A stretch of 64,000 nt of DNA from Pseudomonadota bacterium (GCA_023431345.1 JAEYWK010000167.1:1-64000), one strand, 5' to 3'; positions 25,976 through 36,929 are shown, numbered from the stretch's first letter. The notes: generated from the letters alone by a model not told the origin. Numbers and translations: made by a program.

Positions 25976-27280
25976 TTGCAAAATATGGATTTCGCTGGCT
26001 CGTGGCGGGGTGGCGTCGCGGGGCTTTGGTTGCTCTCGGCTTGGCTCGCGCCGTCAATCGCGCAGGCTCAGCTGCCTGCGCCAGAGCCGCTCGCCATCGC
26101 CAAAGTCAAGGGCTGGGAGCTGTCGCTCGATGGGCGAATGAGCGCGTTTTTGAGCTTCTCGAAGGGCCCGCCTCCGCCTCCCGGCTCCCCGACGTGGCAA
26201 GGCTTCGAAGATCGCCCCGACGCCGAGGGCGAAACGATGTCGACCCGGATCCGCTCCGGCTTCGTCTCCAACTACTTGGGCTGGGGCGTGCGCAAGGAGG
26301 TCGGCGCCCACACCATCTCTGGTCGCTTCGCGCTGTGGGGCAACATCTCGCAGCAGCGCGACAAGACGCAGTCGCCCGACGTCGACCTACGCGAGGTGTA
26401 CCTGCGCATCGACGGACCCTGGGGTGGAGTATTGGCGGGGCGCAACATGGGCCTGTTCAGTCGTGGCCCCATCAGCCTCGACTACGACATCGTGCACAAC
26501 TACGGACTCGGCAGCCCCTGCATGATCGTGAACCGCGCCCCTTCGTGGGGACCTGTCGCGGCGTGCGGGCATGTCGGCTTCGGTATCTTGTTCCCTGCAT
26601 TCAACGCCCAAATCACGTACAACACGCCGCAGCTTGCGGGCCTCCAGCTCAGCGTGGGCTTGTTCGATCCCGCGGCCGTCAAAGAGCAGAGCTACACGCG
26701 CACGCCGCTGCCGCGCGTCGAGGCCGAGCTCGCGTTCAAGGGCAGCAAGTACGTTCACGCCGAAGTCTCGGGGAGCTGGCAGAGGCTCGGCAACGAGGCC
26801 CAAACGGATCTCGACGTCGATTCGGCGGGCATCGCGGGCTCGTTGGGGCTCGAGCTCGGCCCGGTCCAAGTCGGCGCGACCGGCTTCGCGGGGCAAGGCT
26901 TGGGCATTTGGGCGGCCATCGAGGATTACCCGGTGTTCAGCGCGGATTCGGCCGGTGGTTACCTGCTCCGGCGCCAGAAGGGGTTCGCGGCGCTTGCGGC
27001 GTTGAACTTCGGGAGCACCAAGATCGCCGGCGGCGTGGGTCAAACCATGATCTCGAAAGTCATGTCGGACCCGGAGCGGTTCACGGCGTTGAACTTCCCC
27101 GCCAAGCAGCTCGGCTTCTCGGCTGGCATCTACCAGGGAGTGCTCGAGCACATCGTGCTGGGCCTCGACTTCTTCAGCGCCAACACGACCTGGCAAGATG
27201 GCGTCGATGACAACGGCAGCCCCTACACGCCGAAGCAGACGATGAGCTTCCTCAACTTGGGCGCGACGCTGGTTTACTGA
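25976..27280 (+). CDS. Outer-membrane porin-like beta-barrel
   Basis: 434 residues. A TTG at 25976 has GGGAG nine bases upstream; the ATG at 25985 is only three codons in and has a longer gap to that site. The signal peptide ends near AQAQ. The body is a run of alternating strands (AHTISGRFALWGNIS, REVYLRIDGPWGGVLAGRN, LQLSVGLFDP, YVHAEVSGSW, LGLELGPVQVGATGF) and ends in an aromatic residue (LGATLVY), as outer-membrane barrels do. GRNMGLFSRG resembles the constriction region of carbohydrate or general porins. It lies between two ThuA lipoprotein genes, suggesting joint work on a sugar, but that is inference. Confidence 0.82.
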   Translation: MQNMDFAGSWRGGVAGLWLLSAWLAPSIAQAQLPAPEPLAIAKVKGWELSLDGRMSAFLSFSKGPPPPPGSPTWQGFEDRPDAEGETMSTRIRSGFVSNYLGWGVRKEVGAHTISGRFALWGNISQQRDKTQSPDVDLREVYLRIDGPWGGVLAGRNMGLFSRGPISLDYDIVHNYGLGSPCMIVNRAPSWGPVAACGHVGFGILFPAFNAQITYNTPQLAGLQLSVGLFDPAAVKEQSYTRTPLPRVEAELAFKGSKYVHAEVSGSWQRLGNEAQTDLDVDSAGIAGSLGLELGPVQVGATGFAGQGLGIWAAIEDYPVFSADSAGGYLLRRQKGFAALAALNFGSTKIAGGVGQTMISKVMSDPERFTALNFPAKQLGFSAGIYQGVLEHIVLGLDFFSANTTWQDGVDDNGSPYTPKQTMSFLNLGATLVY

Positions 27281-27316
27281 TCGCCATGCCACGCGCCCGT
27301 GAGCGCGCCGGCCGCG

Positions 27317-28213
27317 CTAGGGGTCGAAGCGGCGCGTGGCCCACAGGATCCCGTTCAGCACCAACTGCCTGAACTCGGCCTCGTGATAGACGGACGGGGC
27401 GTGCCCGCGGATGGTGTAGAACATTCGCCCGGCGTTGTTCGGCCCGAGCTCCTTGATCCAGACGACGGGGCGATCGTCCTCGGCCAGTCGCGCCAGCACT
27501 TGAAAGCCCGGCTGCTCGCCAACGTCGCGGTTCAGGCGAAACCATTCATCGCGGACGGGCCAAGTCGGCGGTACGCCTCTCATGACCGGGTGCTCGGCGT
27601 AGGCCGGCACGACCTGCACGGTCCCAGGCGTCTCGTCGTCGTCGAAGTCCTCGAGCACCCCGCCGACCAAGGTCTCGGTGTACCAGGGGAACTTGCCCTT
27701 CTTTTCGAAGTCGGTCGCGGAGTGCACCCCCCCCCACGCCCCGCCGCCTTCCACGTAGTCGCGCAGCGCGGCCATGGCCGTCGCGCTGTCTTCGACCCTG
27801 GAGTTGCCGCTGAACACGTCACCCATGGGCGTGCACCAGAAGAGCATGCCGTAGTCCTTCAACCCGGCGGCGGTGAAGTCGGCCAGGTCATCGGTGGCGA
27901 CGTGAGTCGTGAAGCGACTGCCTGGTTGGGCGCCGACCGGCAACTGGTCGTCAGGAGTCTCCCCCAGCTCGGAGAGCATGCGCTGACAGTCGGGTATCGA
28001 GTCGTGGCGATAGTCGAGGGCGGTAGTGAGAACCAGGATCTTGAAGGAGCTATTCGGGGTCTCGGCGCCGCCACCCGTGCCCGCTACGCCACTGCTCCCA
28101 GCGCTGGAGGCGCCGCCTGTCGCCGCGGGGTCGAGATCGATCCACCCGCCGCAGGCCGTAACGGTTGGCGCGGCCACTAGCAGCGCCGAAGCGATGACGC
28201 TCCGCTTCGTCAC
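27317..28213 (-). CDS. ThuA-like domain lipoprotein 2, last gene of the ECF-sigma operon
   Basis: 298 residues from GTG 28213, whose GTGA overlaps the stop of the upstream gene by four bases. The open frame extends upstream but the extension is out-of-frame coding DNA of that gene. The signal ends TVTACGG (lipobox). A short Gly/Ser linker is followed by a ThuA domain paralogous to the protein at 24807: KILVLTTALDYRHDSIPDC, GAWGGVHSATDFE, DEWFRLNRDVG, GRMFYTIRGHAPSVY. It shares these blocks in the same order. Coupling to the sigma and anti-sigma genes suggests it is expressed as part of that regulon. Confidence 0.9.
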   Translation of the reverse strand: MTKRSVIASALLVAAPTVTACGGWIDLDPAATGGASSAGSSGVAGTGGGAETPNSSFKILVLTTALDYRHDSIPDCQRMLSELGETPDDQLPVGAQPGSRFTTHVATDDLADFTAAGLKDYGMLFWCTPMGDVFSGNSRVEDSATAMAALRDYVEGGGAWGGVHSATDFEKKGKFPWYTETLVGGVLEDFDDDETPGTVQVVPAYAEHPVMRGVPPTWPVRDEWFRLNRDVGEQPGFQVLARLAEDDRPVVWIKELGPNNAGRMFYTIRGHAPSVYHEAEFRQLVLNGILWATRRFDP

Positions 28214-29016
28214 GGCAGATCGGTCACCCCATGCGTTTTGTCTGGCCGCGCCGCTGGGCGGTCTCGCAACCGCCCCAGGAGCTCCTCGGACTTGCGTCGC
28301 ACGGAGGGCGCGCGCGCGGACCGCTGCAGCGACTTCAACAGACTCTTCGCCTCGGCATCGCGCCCTTGGGCGAGCAGGACCTGCGCTTGAACGAGCAGCG
28401 CCGACTCGCGGTCGGCCTCCGTGCCGCTCCGCGACAACGCCTTGAGCGCCGCGTCCGCGCTGCGATAGTCGCCGTCGCGGAGGCCCTGAGCGGCTCGACG
28501 CCATTGCTCCGCGCTCGGGACGGGAGCGACGCTGCGCAGCGGCTGCTCGCGCACGGCAGTGGTCGGAGCAGAAGTGGTCGGAGCAGGGACGGTCGGAGCA
28601 GGGACGGTCGGAGCAGGAGCGAGCGGCTCGGCCGACTCGGCCTCCGCTGTCGACTCGATCGCCCGGGACGCGCGTTCTTCCGAAGTCGAAGGGGCACGCC
28701 GCGTGACGGCCGTCCGCGGTGACGGCGTCGGAGCTGCTTCTGGCTGCTCGACGTTGTTGGCTTGCCGGTCGGCCGTCAACGGCGTTATCAGGGTCGCCGC
28801 GTAAACGGTGCCTACCGCCATCAGCACGGCGAACGCCGCGTGACGCACGACGCGCGGACCTCTCCAGCGGGCGGGAGCGGGCGCACTCTTCGCACGGAAG
28901 CGGGCGTAGGCGTGCTCGATCCGCGCGGGCTGGATCGGCTCCTCGCGCAGTGCCTCGACCAGCGCCCGCGGAGGGGCGTCTCGGTCTGGGAGAGAGTCAG
29001 GAAGGAGAGAGCTCAC
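28210..29016 (-). CDS. Single-pass membrane protein, putative anti-sigma factor
   Basis: 268 residues. The cytoplasmic N-terminus (about 55 residues, ending RWRGPRVVRH) is followed by one hydrophobic segment (AAFAVLMAVGTVYAATLI), then a Pro/Thr/Ala linker containing a fourfold 15-base repeat, and a helical tail with paired motifs (GLRDGDYRSADAALKAL, LAQGRDAEAKSLLKSL) like TPR units. It overlaps the sigma gene by 20 bases and the next gene by four. This topology and position fit an anti-sigma factor. There is no zinc HxxxCxxC motif, so it is not of the ZAS type. Confidence 0.7.
   Translation of the reverse strand: MSSLLPDSLPDRDAPPRALVEALREEPIQPARIEHAYARFRAKSAPAPARWRGPRVVRHAAFAVLMAVGTVYAATLITPLTADRQANNVEQPEAAPTPSPRTAVTRRAPSTSEERASRAIESTAEAESAEPLAPAPTVPAPTVPAPTTSAPTTAVREQPLRSVAPVPSAEQWRRAAQGLRDGDYRSADAALKALSRSGTEADRESALLVQAQVLLAQGRDAEAKSLLKSLQRSARAPSVRRKSEELLGRLRDRPAARPDKTHGVTDLP
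28561..28620 (-). repeat. Four tandem 15-bp repeats in the putative anti-sigma gene
   Basis: GGTCGGAGCAGGGAC and near-copies repeat exactly four times (28561-28575, 28576-28590, 28591-28605, 28606-28620). They encode an APTVP/APTTS linker after the membrane helix. Copy-number change would alter linker length in frame. Confidence 0.9.
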
Positions 29017-29524
29017 GCTGCCCTTTCAGAAGGAAGCCACGATCGGCGTTCAACAGGTCTCGAAGCTTTCGGCGCCCGTCGCGCAGCCGAGACCGTACCG
29101 TCATCTCGTTGCTGTCGACGATGCGCGCGATCTCCGCGACGCTCAGCTCTTCGACGTCGTGCAGCACCACCACGGCGCGGTGACGCTCGCTCAAGCGGTC
29201 GAGCGCCGCCTGAAGGCGTCGTGCGCGCTCGCGACGCTCCAGCGTCGAGCCGGGCAGGGTCTCGTCTCGGGGAGTCGGATCGCCCTCTTGCTCCAACCGA
29301 AAGCGGACGCTCCAGCGACGGTACCAGCGACGGTGCTTGAGCAAGACTCGGTAGCAAACGACGTAAATCCAGGTGGAGAGGTCGCTGCGCCCCTCGAAGC
29401 GCTCACGACCTTTGATGACTTGCTCCGCCGCTTGTTGCACCAGATCATCCAAGTCCGGCGCAGACCGGCCTGCCAGCGTCGCCATGCGACGGTACAAGGC
29501 TTCGAACAGTTCGCGCTCGCTCAC
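28997..29524 (-). CDS. ECF-type sigma-70 family RNA polymerase sigma factor
   Basis: 175 residues starting at GTG 29524. The region 2 pattern (DLDDLVQQAAEQVIKGRERFEG, STWIYVVCYRVLLKHRR) and region 4 (SERHRAVVVLHDVEELSVAEIA, SNEMTVRSRLRDGRRKLRDLL) are clear, with nothing between them except a short linker, so it is a two-domain ECF sigma. The DNA-recognition helix reads EMTVRSRLRDGRRK. It is the first gene of sigma / membrane protein / ThuA, with overlaps throughout, and divergent from a secreted protein gene. Autoregulation and control of the ThuA gene are expected but not shown. Confidence 0.93.
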   Translation of the reverse strand: MSERELFEALYRRMATLAGRSAPDLDDLVQQAAEQVIKGRERFEGRSDLSTWIYVVCYRVLLKHRRWYRRWSVRFRLEQEGDPTPRDETLPGSTLERRERARRLQAALDRLSERHRAVVVLHDVEELSVAEIARIVDSNEMTVRSRLRDGRRKLRDLLNADRGFLLKGQRELSPS

Positions 29525-29709
29525 GAGATGGTTGAACCCCTGGCAGACACGGAGAGTCGGCTACACCCGCACCGAGAGCCCATTGTTGCATGCGCGTCGC
29601 CGCGCGTCTTCGGACATCCTACCAGTTAGTTCCCAGACCTCCCCGGCCCGAGCATTCTCGGCCTCCGCGGGTCGCGAAAATCGAACGCATCGGCTATACC
29701 CTGCAGGGC

Positions 29710-30693
29710 GTGGGCTATCGCGCGGCGTACCGACGGGGTTTCGGCTGTTCGGCCCTTTTCGTGGCCATGGCGATAGCTGTGCCGTCGTCCGCGAATATTC
29801 CGCCGTCGCGAGCCGCAACGGACGGGGCGGGCAGCGTCGTCGTGGCCTGTCCAGACCTGCCGGAGGCGACCGCGGCCGAGCTCGAAGCCCGCGCACGCGC
29901 GTCGCTGCTCACGAGCGATATCGCCGCCGCCGCCGCCATTTCTTGTATGGGCGAAGGCGCCATCGTCCAGGTGGACGCCGGTGACGATAGCGTGACGATC
30001 AGGCTGCGGGTCCCCGCGGCCACGCTGCGCGAAGAAGTGCTGCGCGCGCTCGATCGCGCCCTCGCCGATTTGCGTACGCGCGTGCCGACCGAGGCAGTCG
30101 CGGCGCCCCCCGCTCCCAGGACCGCGCCAGTGGCTCCCGTTCCTCGGCTCGACCCCGCAAGCGTGGAGACACCGCCGCCTTCGTCAACGCCTCGGCTCTC
30201 GCGCCCGGTGACCGTCGATGCGGAGGTCGGCGCGCACGCCCTGGGCGAGAGCTGGGGCGATGGGCTCGCGCTCGGCGGAGGGCTCCGAACCGCCGTGCGC
30301 TTCGACGCCACGTGGTCGTGCGGCATCCGCGCGGGGGCGCTACACGCACTCAGGCTCGACGAAGCGACCGTCATCGAAGCGCATGCGGTGCTCGAGGCCG
30401 CCGTCACGGCGCGGAGCTTGGCCGGCTTGCGCTTCGGCCTCGGCGTCGGGCCCAGCCTCCTCTTCGCTTCCCCCAAGTCTGGATTCGTCGCTCCGGGCGC
30501 CACCCTGCAGAGCGCCGTCCGCGTCGAAGCGCAGGTCGGTCGTCCTTTTCGTTGGCGCGGGGTCGAGCTCACCCCTTGGGTTGGAGCGCGAGCCTTCACG
30601 GCCGAGCGAGGCGTCCGCGTCGCCGAGCAAGCGCGACTCATCGCCGGCGGCCTCCAGCCCCAACTCGGCCTCGCCCTCTCGCTGATCCCCTGA
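29710..30693 (+). CDS. Secreted protein with predicted outer-membrane barrel domain
   Basis: 327 residues from GTG 29710, the point where a signal peptide begins (FGCSALFVAMAIAVPSSA). The N-terminal part (about residues 30-150) has a helical/beta globular look (ATAAELEARARASLLTS, VTIRLRVPAATLREEVLRALDRAL). After a Pro-rich linker, a C-terminal stretch of alternating strands follows (VDAEVGAHALGESWGDG, LRFGLGVGPSLLFASP). The combination of periplasmic domain plus small barrel is frequent next to ECF sigma genes in myxobacteria, where it may act as a target or sensor. It is divergent from the sigma gene. Confidence 0.7.
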   Translation: MGYRAAYRRGFGCSALFVAMAIAVPSSANIPPSRAATDGAGSVVVACPDLPEATAAELEARARASLLTSDIAAAAAISCMGEGAIVQVDAGDDSVTIRLRVPAATLREEVLRALDRALADLRTRVPTEAVAAPPAPRTAPVAPVPRLDPASVETPPPSSTPRLSRPVTVDAEVGAHALGESWGDGLALGGGLRTAVRFDATWSCGIRAGALHALRLDEATVIEAHAVLEAAVTARSLAGLRFGLGVGPSLLFASPKSGFVAPGATLQSAVRVEAQVGRPFRWRGVELTPWVGARAFTAERGVRVAEQARLIAGGLQPQLGLALSLIP

Positions 30694-30696
30694 AAG

Positions 30697-31235
30697 CTAG
30701 CGAACAGGCGCATACCGCCCGCCTTCGTAGCGCAACACGGTCCAAGTTGCTCCGGGCTCTTCGAAGGAGTCCTTGCGGCGCAGCTCTCGAAGCACCACGG
30801 GCCGGGTTCCTGCTGCCAGGTCCGGAGCCAGCGAGAGCGAGTACTCGGGCCCATACACCGATGCGAAGCGCCCATCTCCGCAGCCGAAGTAAACAGAGTG
30901 CTCGCACTCGCCGTAGCTGCTGCAGCTATCGGGGAAACGAACGATGACGTCGAGCCACTCGTCTTCGTTCAAGTGGCCACGCCAACCGAGCACGCCCCCC
31001 GCGGCGGCCGCTCCCATCTCTGCTCCGACTTCGTCCACGCGCAGCTGCACGCCGCCGCGGTGGCAAGCGCCGGGCAGCGCCGCCACCAGCGCGCCCGGCG
31101 ACGACGGCGTTGGCTGCGCCGTCGCCGCTACCGCTGGCGTCGCGGGCGCGGCACGACAGCCGCCGAACAGCCATGCGCCTAGCAGCCATCGCACAGCGCT
31201 GGCAGCCACCCAGCCGCTCTTGGCTGGCACCCGCA

Positions 31236-31236
<1 letters not shown>
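30697..31236 (-). CDS. Lipoprotein with FG-GAP/VCBS-like acidic motif, last gene of an overlapping operon
   Basis: 179 residues from ATG 31236, which overlaps the upstream stop by one base (TGATG). A signal with lipobox LFGGC is followed by a short Ala/Pro/Thr linker. The C-terminal part contains HLNEDEWLDVIVRF, resembling the acidic loop-strand of FG-GAP/VCBS repeats, and four Cys in SCSSYGECEHSVYFGCGDG. No enzyme family was recognised. Its stop falls four bases from the end of the barrel-domain protein gene on the other strand. Confidence 0.75.
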
Positions 31237-33040
<1,804 letters not shown>

Positions 33041-33041
<1 letters not shown>

Positions 33042-34051
33042 CAGAACACCCCCCGAACGCCCGCCGCACCCCAGCCGACGTAGGGCTCTACGCGAGCGGC
33101 CTCCGCTTTCGAGCGCCCGCTCAGCACGAACAGCGTCACGCCCGCTGCCAGGCCCACGCCGCCCGCAGCGAAGCCAACGATGGACAGCGTTTTCGCGGCA
33201 TCACCAGCTTCGCCGTGCTCGAGGCGCTTGGCGTTCTCCGCTTCCGTGAGCCGGCACGGGAACGACGGACACAGCTCATTTCCAGCGTCGTACTCACTCC
33301 TGCTCTTCAATCCAAAGATCGTGCCGACGCCCAAACCAACAGCGCCCACGCCGAGCGCCGCGTAGGCGGCGATGCGCATGCCATCGCGGCTCGGCGCTGG
33401 CGGAGGCGCGGCCGCGACCGGCTCGCTCTCGGCGGCCGCGCTGCCCGGCTTCGACTCGGGCTCGAGCTCGAAACGGTGGCTGGTTGACTGCTTGGGCGCG
33501 AGGTTCACCTCCCACACGGTGTCACGTGCCCCGGCTCGCTTGGCCGTGAAGCGGTGGCGCCCGGCGCGCACGCCGATCGGCTGCGCCAGCTCCTCCGCCG
33601 TGTAGGCGTTGTGCACCACGGCGCCCGAAGCCGTAAACCGCTCATCGACGACGCTGCCCCCCTGAGCGTCGAGGCGCAGCTCGACGACGCCCGCGTTCAA
33701 GGTCGCGATGTCTCGCTCGACCTGGGCGCGCTCATCCGCATCGAGCTCGGCGCCCGCCTCCGCCAGGTAGCGCCGATAGGCCGCCAGCGCCTCACCGTCG
33801 CGCTCGAGCTTCTGCGCCGTGATCGCCAAGTTGCCCAAGATCTTCCAAGAAGGCGAAGCGGCGTACGCCGCTTTGAACTCGCGATACGCCTCCTCGGGGC
33901 GGGCCCCGTCCGGATCCTGCAGCAAGTTGACGCCAGCCTCGAAGTGCGCCCGCGCCTCCGCGCTGATCGGCACCTCGTCGGCGCCGCGCGCGCCGCCGCT
34001 GACTCCGCTCACGAACCCGAGCACCATCAACCCGTGAAGTATCCTGCGCAT
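33041..34051 (-). CDS. TPR/PEGA-like periplasmic protein with two C-terminal membrane helices
   Basis: 336 residues, the first gene of the operon 34051 to 30697; its stop overlaps the next start by one base. A signal peptide (GFVSGVSGGARGA) precedes helical repeats (AHFEAGVNLLQDPDGARPEEAYREFKAA, AQKLERDGEALAAYRRYL), then a beta region (VVELRLDAQGGSVVDERF, RAGRHRFTAKRAG) like PEGA domains. Two hydrophobic segments (about 245-270 and 305-328) flank a short loop with two Cys. The arrangement is a recurrent delta-proteobacterial type of unknown function, thought to hold surface structures in the envelope. Confidence 0.78.
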
Positions 34052-34295
34052 GTTGCGCGTTGCAGCCTACCAGCACCCAGCCGTCGCCAGCAGCCCGGGA
34101 TCGCCGGCGCTGCTACGAAAGCAGCGTGGCGAGTTGCCCGGCGGCGCGTGGGAAGCGAGCAGGAGCGCGGGCGCCAAAGGTGCGAGGAGGGGCAGCCATG
34201 TCGGTGTCAGCTCACCCGAGCGACGAGCCCCAAGAGCGTAGCGGCAAAAAGGGCCTCTTTGACGTCGAGGCCCACGGCGCGAGCCTGAACCGCCG

Positions 34296-36251
34296 TCAGT
34301 GGAAGCTAGCGAGGCGTAGTTGCGGAGCGGGAAGAGGATTCGCGAACGCCAACGCGGCGCGCCCCGTCGAGTTCCCGCCGAGGGCGAAGTAGCCACTCCC
34401 GGCGTCTACCCCATCGAACTCGATCTGCGCGTCCGGGATGGACTGCGGTCCAGACCACTCCTGGGTGACGGCGTTGAAGCGCTGAAAAACCAGATCGTAG
34501 ACGCCAGGCGCCGTGGCGGAGGAGGAGAGCCAGGTGACGAGCAGGTTCCCATGCGCGTCGGCGCTGAGCTGCGGCATGCGGGAGATGACAGCCGACCCCG
34601 CACTCACGAGCTCCGGCTCTCCCCACGCAGCTTGCTCTCGATCGTAGCGAGCGACGTAAACGGCCAGGTACTTCTGCAACACTGCGGTGAACGCGGCGAC
34701 GAAGGTCTGACCATCGAAACCGAAGCCCGGCGCATCCTCTGGCCCGTCCGGATACATCGGGATGCTGTGCGTGCCGCTGGCGACAGTCCAGCCCGACCAG
34801 GAGTCTTGCGACGCGTTCCCGGAGCTGCTGACGAGCGTCGCTCCTCGTCGCCAGAGCACCATGGGTACCCCCGCGGAATCGAACGCGACCTGCGGCACGC
34901 CTCGCTGCTCGCGCTCGGCAGCGTCGCTGCCTGGGAGCGTCTTGGCCGCGCCCCAGGTGCCTGACTCGGGATCGAAGCTCGACGCCAGGAGCCGAGTTTC
35001 ACCGCTCCCGTACCAGGCCTTCCAGACCGCGACTGCCTTGCCGTTCCCCATCGCGGCGATGCGCGGATCGGGAGAAGCACGCTCTGGCGTCAACGTCTGG
35101 CGCTGCGCGGCCCAGACGCCGGCGGGGCTCGTCGAAATGACGCTCACGTCGTAGCTCGTCGCAAAGTGGTGCATGACGCCGTCGTCAGTGGCAGCGACTG
35201 CTCCGCCGTAGTCATAGCGGGTGCTGCGCGCGCTGGGGGCACCCCACTTTCCGCCTCGGAATTCGGCGCTCGCCACCGTGTGGGCAGAGGTGCTCTCTTC
35301 GAACCAGCTCACGATTGCGAGGCCACCAGGCGACACCGCCGACTTCACCGCGTTGCAGTAATTGTCATAGGCATAGGTCAGCGTCTTGATCTCCGTGATG
35401 GGCTCTCCGCCCTGGTACCAGCGGGCCTTGATCGGACACGAAGCATCCTGCGGACCGGCCCACGCCAGCAGCGCCTCACCTCTATCGTTGAGCTGCAGCG
35501 TCTGCGACGACGACTGCGTGCCGCTTTCATCGACGATGGCAACCGTCCAAGCACCGTCACGCACCTGAAATGTCGAGCGGAACTCTTCAGCCAAGTGAGC
35601 ACCATCCACGTCTGCTACCGCGGTCGTGACTCGTACCTCGTAGGGGACGAGCAGCGCGAGCGGCTGGTCCGGCGTGATGGTGATCTCATTGTCGGCGTAA
35701 GTGACTTTGCTTGGCACGACGCGGTCGCCATCCAGCAACTCGACGCTCGACGTGGTGAGGGTGGACTCGCTGAGCGCTTCGCTCACCTCGATCACGATCG
35801 TGCTGTCTGGTTCGACAGCCAACGCTGCGTCCTCGGGCGTGACCGCGATGATCGTCGGGGGAAGGTTGCTCGGTAGGCACCTGCCGTTGAAGCACTCCTC
35901 GATTCCGTCGCTCGCGTCACCGTTGTCACAATCGGCCGGAGAGGCGCACTCCGCGTCCGCGTCCGCGCCCCCATCGGCACCCGCGTCCGCGTCACCCGCG
36001 CCCGCGTCACCCGCGCCGGCCATGCCGCCGCTGACGTCGCCCGCTGCGCTGGGCTGTCCACCACTTTCGGCTCCGTCATGCGCGCCTCCAACCGCGCCGC
36101 TGCCTGCTGTTGCGACCGGCTCGCACGTGCGCTTCACCTTGCACCCGCCGTCGGATCCGAAGCTGTCGCCGCATGCGACGACCCCACCCAAGGCTACCGT
36201 CATCACACCGCCAATTGCCGATCTCCAGCCCAAACGTCGAATGCTTTTCAT
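34296..36251 (-). CDS. Lipoprotein: Big_5-type Ig domain plus propeller-like repeats (paralogue 2)
   Basis: 651 residues from ATG 36251 (GGGAAG about six bases upstream). The frame is open further upstream but without a signal. The lipobox VVAC is followed by an Ala/Asp/Gly linker and a short Cys-rich insert (ECASPADCDNGDASDGIEECFNGRC). An Ig-like Big_5 domain (TPEDAALAVEPDSTIVIEV) and about 420 residues of propeller-like repeats follow (GKAVAVWKAWYGSGETR, GVPMVLWRRG, GNLLVTWLSS). It matches the protein at 31236-33041 in domain order. It lies upstream of that operon on the same strand, separated by 244 bases with no gene. Confidence 0.85.
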   Translation of the reverse strand: MKSIRRLGWRSAIGGVMTVALGGVVACGDSFGSDGGCKVKRTCEPVATAGSGAVGGAHDGAESGGQPSAAGDVSGGMAGAGDAGAGDADAGADGGADADAECASPADCDNGDASDGIEECFNGRCLPSNLPPTIIAVTPEDAALAVEPDSTIVIEVSEALSESTLTTSSVELLDGDRVVPSKVTYADNEITITPDQPLALLVPYEVRVTTAVADVDGAHLAEEFRSTFQVRDGAWTVAIVDESGTQSSSQTLQLNDRGEALLAWAGPQDASCPIKARWYQGGEPITEIKTLTYAYDNYCNAVKSAVSPGGLAIVSWFEESTSAHTVASAEFRGGKWGAPSARSTRYDYGGAVAATDDGVMHHFATSYDVSVISTSPAGVWAAQRQTLTPERASPDPRIAAMGNGKAVAVWKAWYGSGETRLLASSFDPESGTWGAAKTLPGSDAAEREQRGVPQVAFDSAGVPMVLWRRGATLVSSSGNASQDSWSGWTVASGTHSIPMYPDGPEDAPGFGFDGQTFVAAFTAVLQKYLAVYVARYDREQAAWGEPELVSAGSAVISRMPQLSADAHGNLLVTWLSSSATAPGVYDLVFQRFNAVTQEWSGPQSIPDAQIEFDGVDAGSGYFALGGNSTGRAALAFANPLPAPQLRLASFH

Positions 36252-36300
36252 CTGTCGTCTTCCCGCGTCCGTGTCCCATAGCCGCCCCGGCGAAGTGCTC

Positions 36301-36339
36301 GGCGAGGTCAGGCGTTGACCCCGTATCGGGCACCTCGCC
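36301..36339 (-). promoter_or_regulatory. 8-bp perfect inverted repeat upstream of paralogue 2
   Basis: GGCGAGGT (36301-36308) and ACCTCGCC (36332-36339) pair perfectly, with a small inner hairpin CCCG-TAT-CGGG at 36320-36330. It lies 50 bases upstream of the 36251 start, so it could be a leader structure or operator. Confidence 0.35.
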
Positions 36340-36486
36340 AAGCCAGTTGCGCGGATTTTGTAGATCGACACCAAAAATTTCACGGTGGGCACCGGAACCC
36401 GGTCGGACATTGCCTGTCACATGCGCCCGTCATGGCAATTGCGCAGCCTCGTGGAGAACGGCAAACCTCCTGAGCTCGAGGACCAG

Positions 36487-36786
36487 ATGTCACGAACCAA
36501 GTTCAAGATACGTGGGCTAGAGAAGCTGCTCGAGCAGGTGCCCGAAGACCAACGCGCGGCGCTGGCCGCTGAAATCACCGCCGAGCTGAGCGAATTCAAT
36601 CCCAACGCCGCGTCGGGCGAGCCGGTGTTGCCCTTGCCGCCTGGCACCCGCGTCTGTCCAACTTGCGGAGGTTGCCTCTTCGAGCTGGGGGCCATTCCCA
36701 GCCCGCGCGGTGAGGCCGTCTGTATCCTGGACTGTGAGAGCTGCGACGCCACGTTCTGCGAGGCCACGGCGATGCCGCTGCAGTGA
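36487..36786 (+). CDS. Small zinc-ribbon protein
   Basis: 99 residues from ATG 36487 with GAGG six bases upstream; ATGs at 36385 and 36421 in the same frame are possible but lack a site. The N-terminal half is helical and charged (RGLEKLLEQVPEDQRAALAA). The C-terminal half has CPTCGGC and CESC, with a further Cys before and between them, the pattern of a treble-clef or zinc-ribbon. Function is unknown. It is divergent from the paralogue-2 lipoprotein. Confidence 0.72.
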   Translation: MSRTKFKIRGLEKLLEQVPEDQRAALAAEITAELSEFNPNAASGEPVLPLPPGTRVCPTCGGCLFELGAIPSPRGEAVCILDCESCDATFCEATAMPLQ

Positions 36787-36929
36787 CAGTGCCGACATCG
36801 GTCTCCGCCAGCTCGACCCCGTCGTGAGCCTGCTCTCCGAACGCCCTTCCATGGGCCCCCGCCGGCTCCGCCCCTCGGCAACGCTACGGTCCGCACCGCG
36901 CGCGCGGCGGAAACACCCGGTGATGCAGG

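Noticed and set aside
34060..34392. Possible small plus-strand gene (start near 34198) between the two lipoprotein operons
   Set aside because: It overlaps the end of the paralogue-2 gene, has no ribosome site of note and no recognisable domain.
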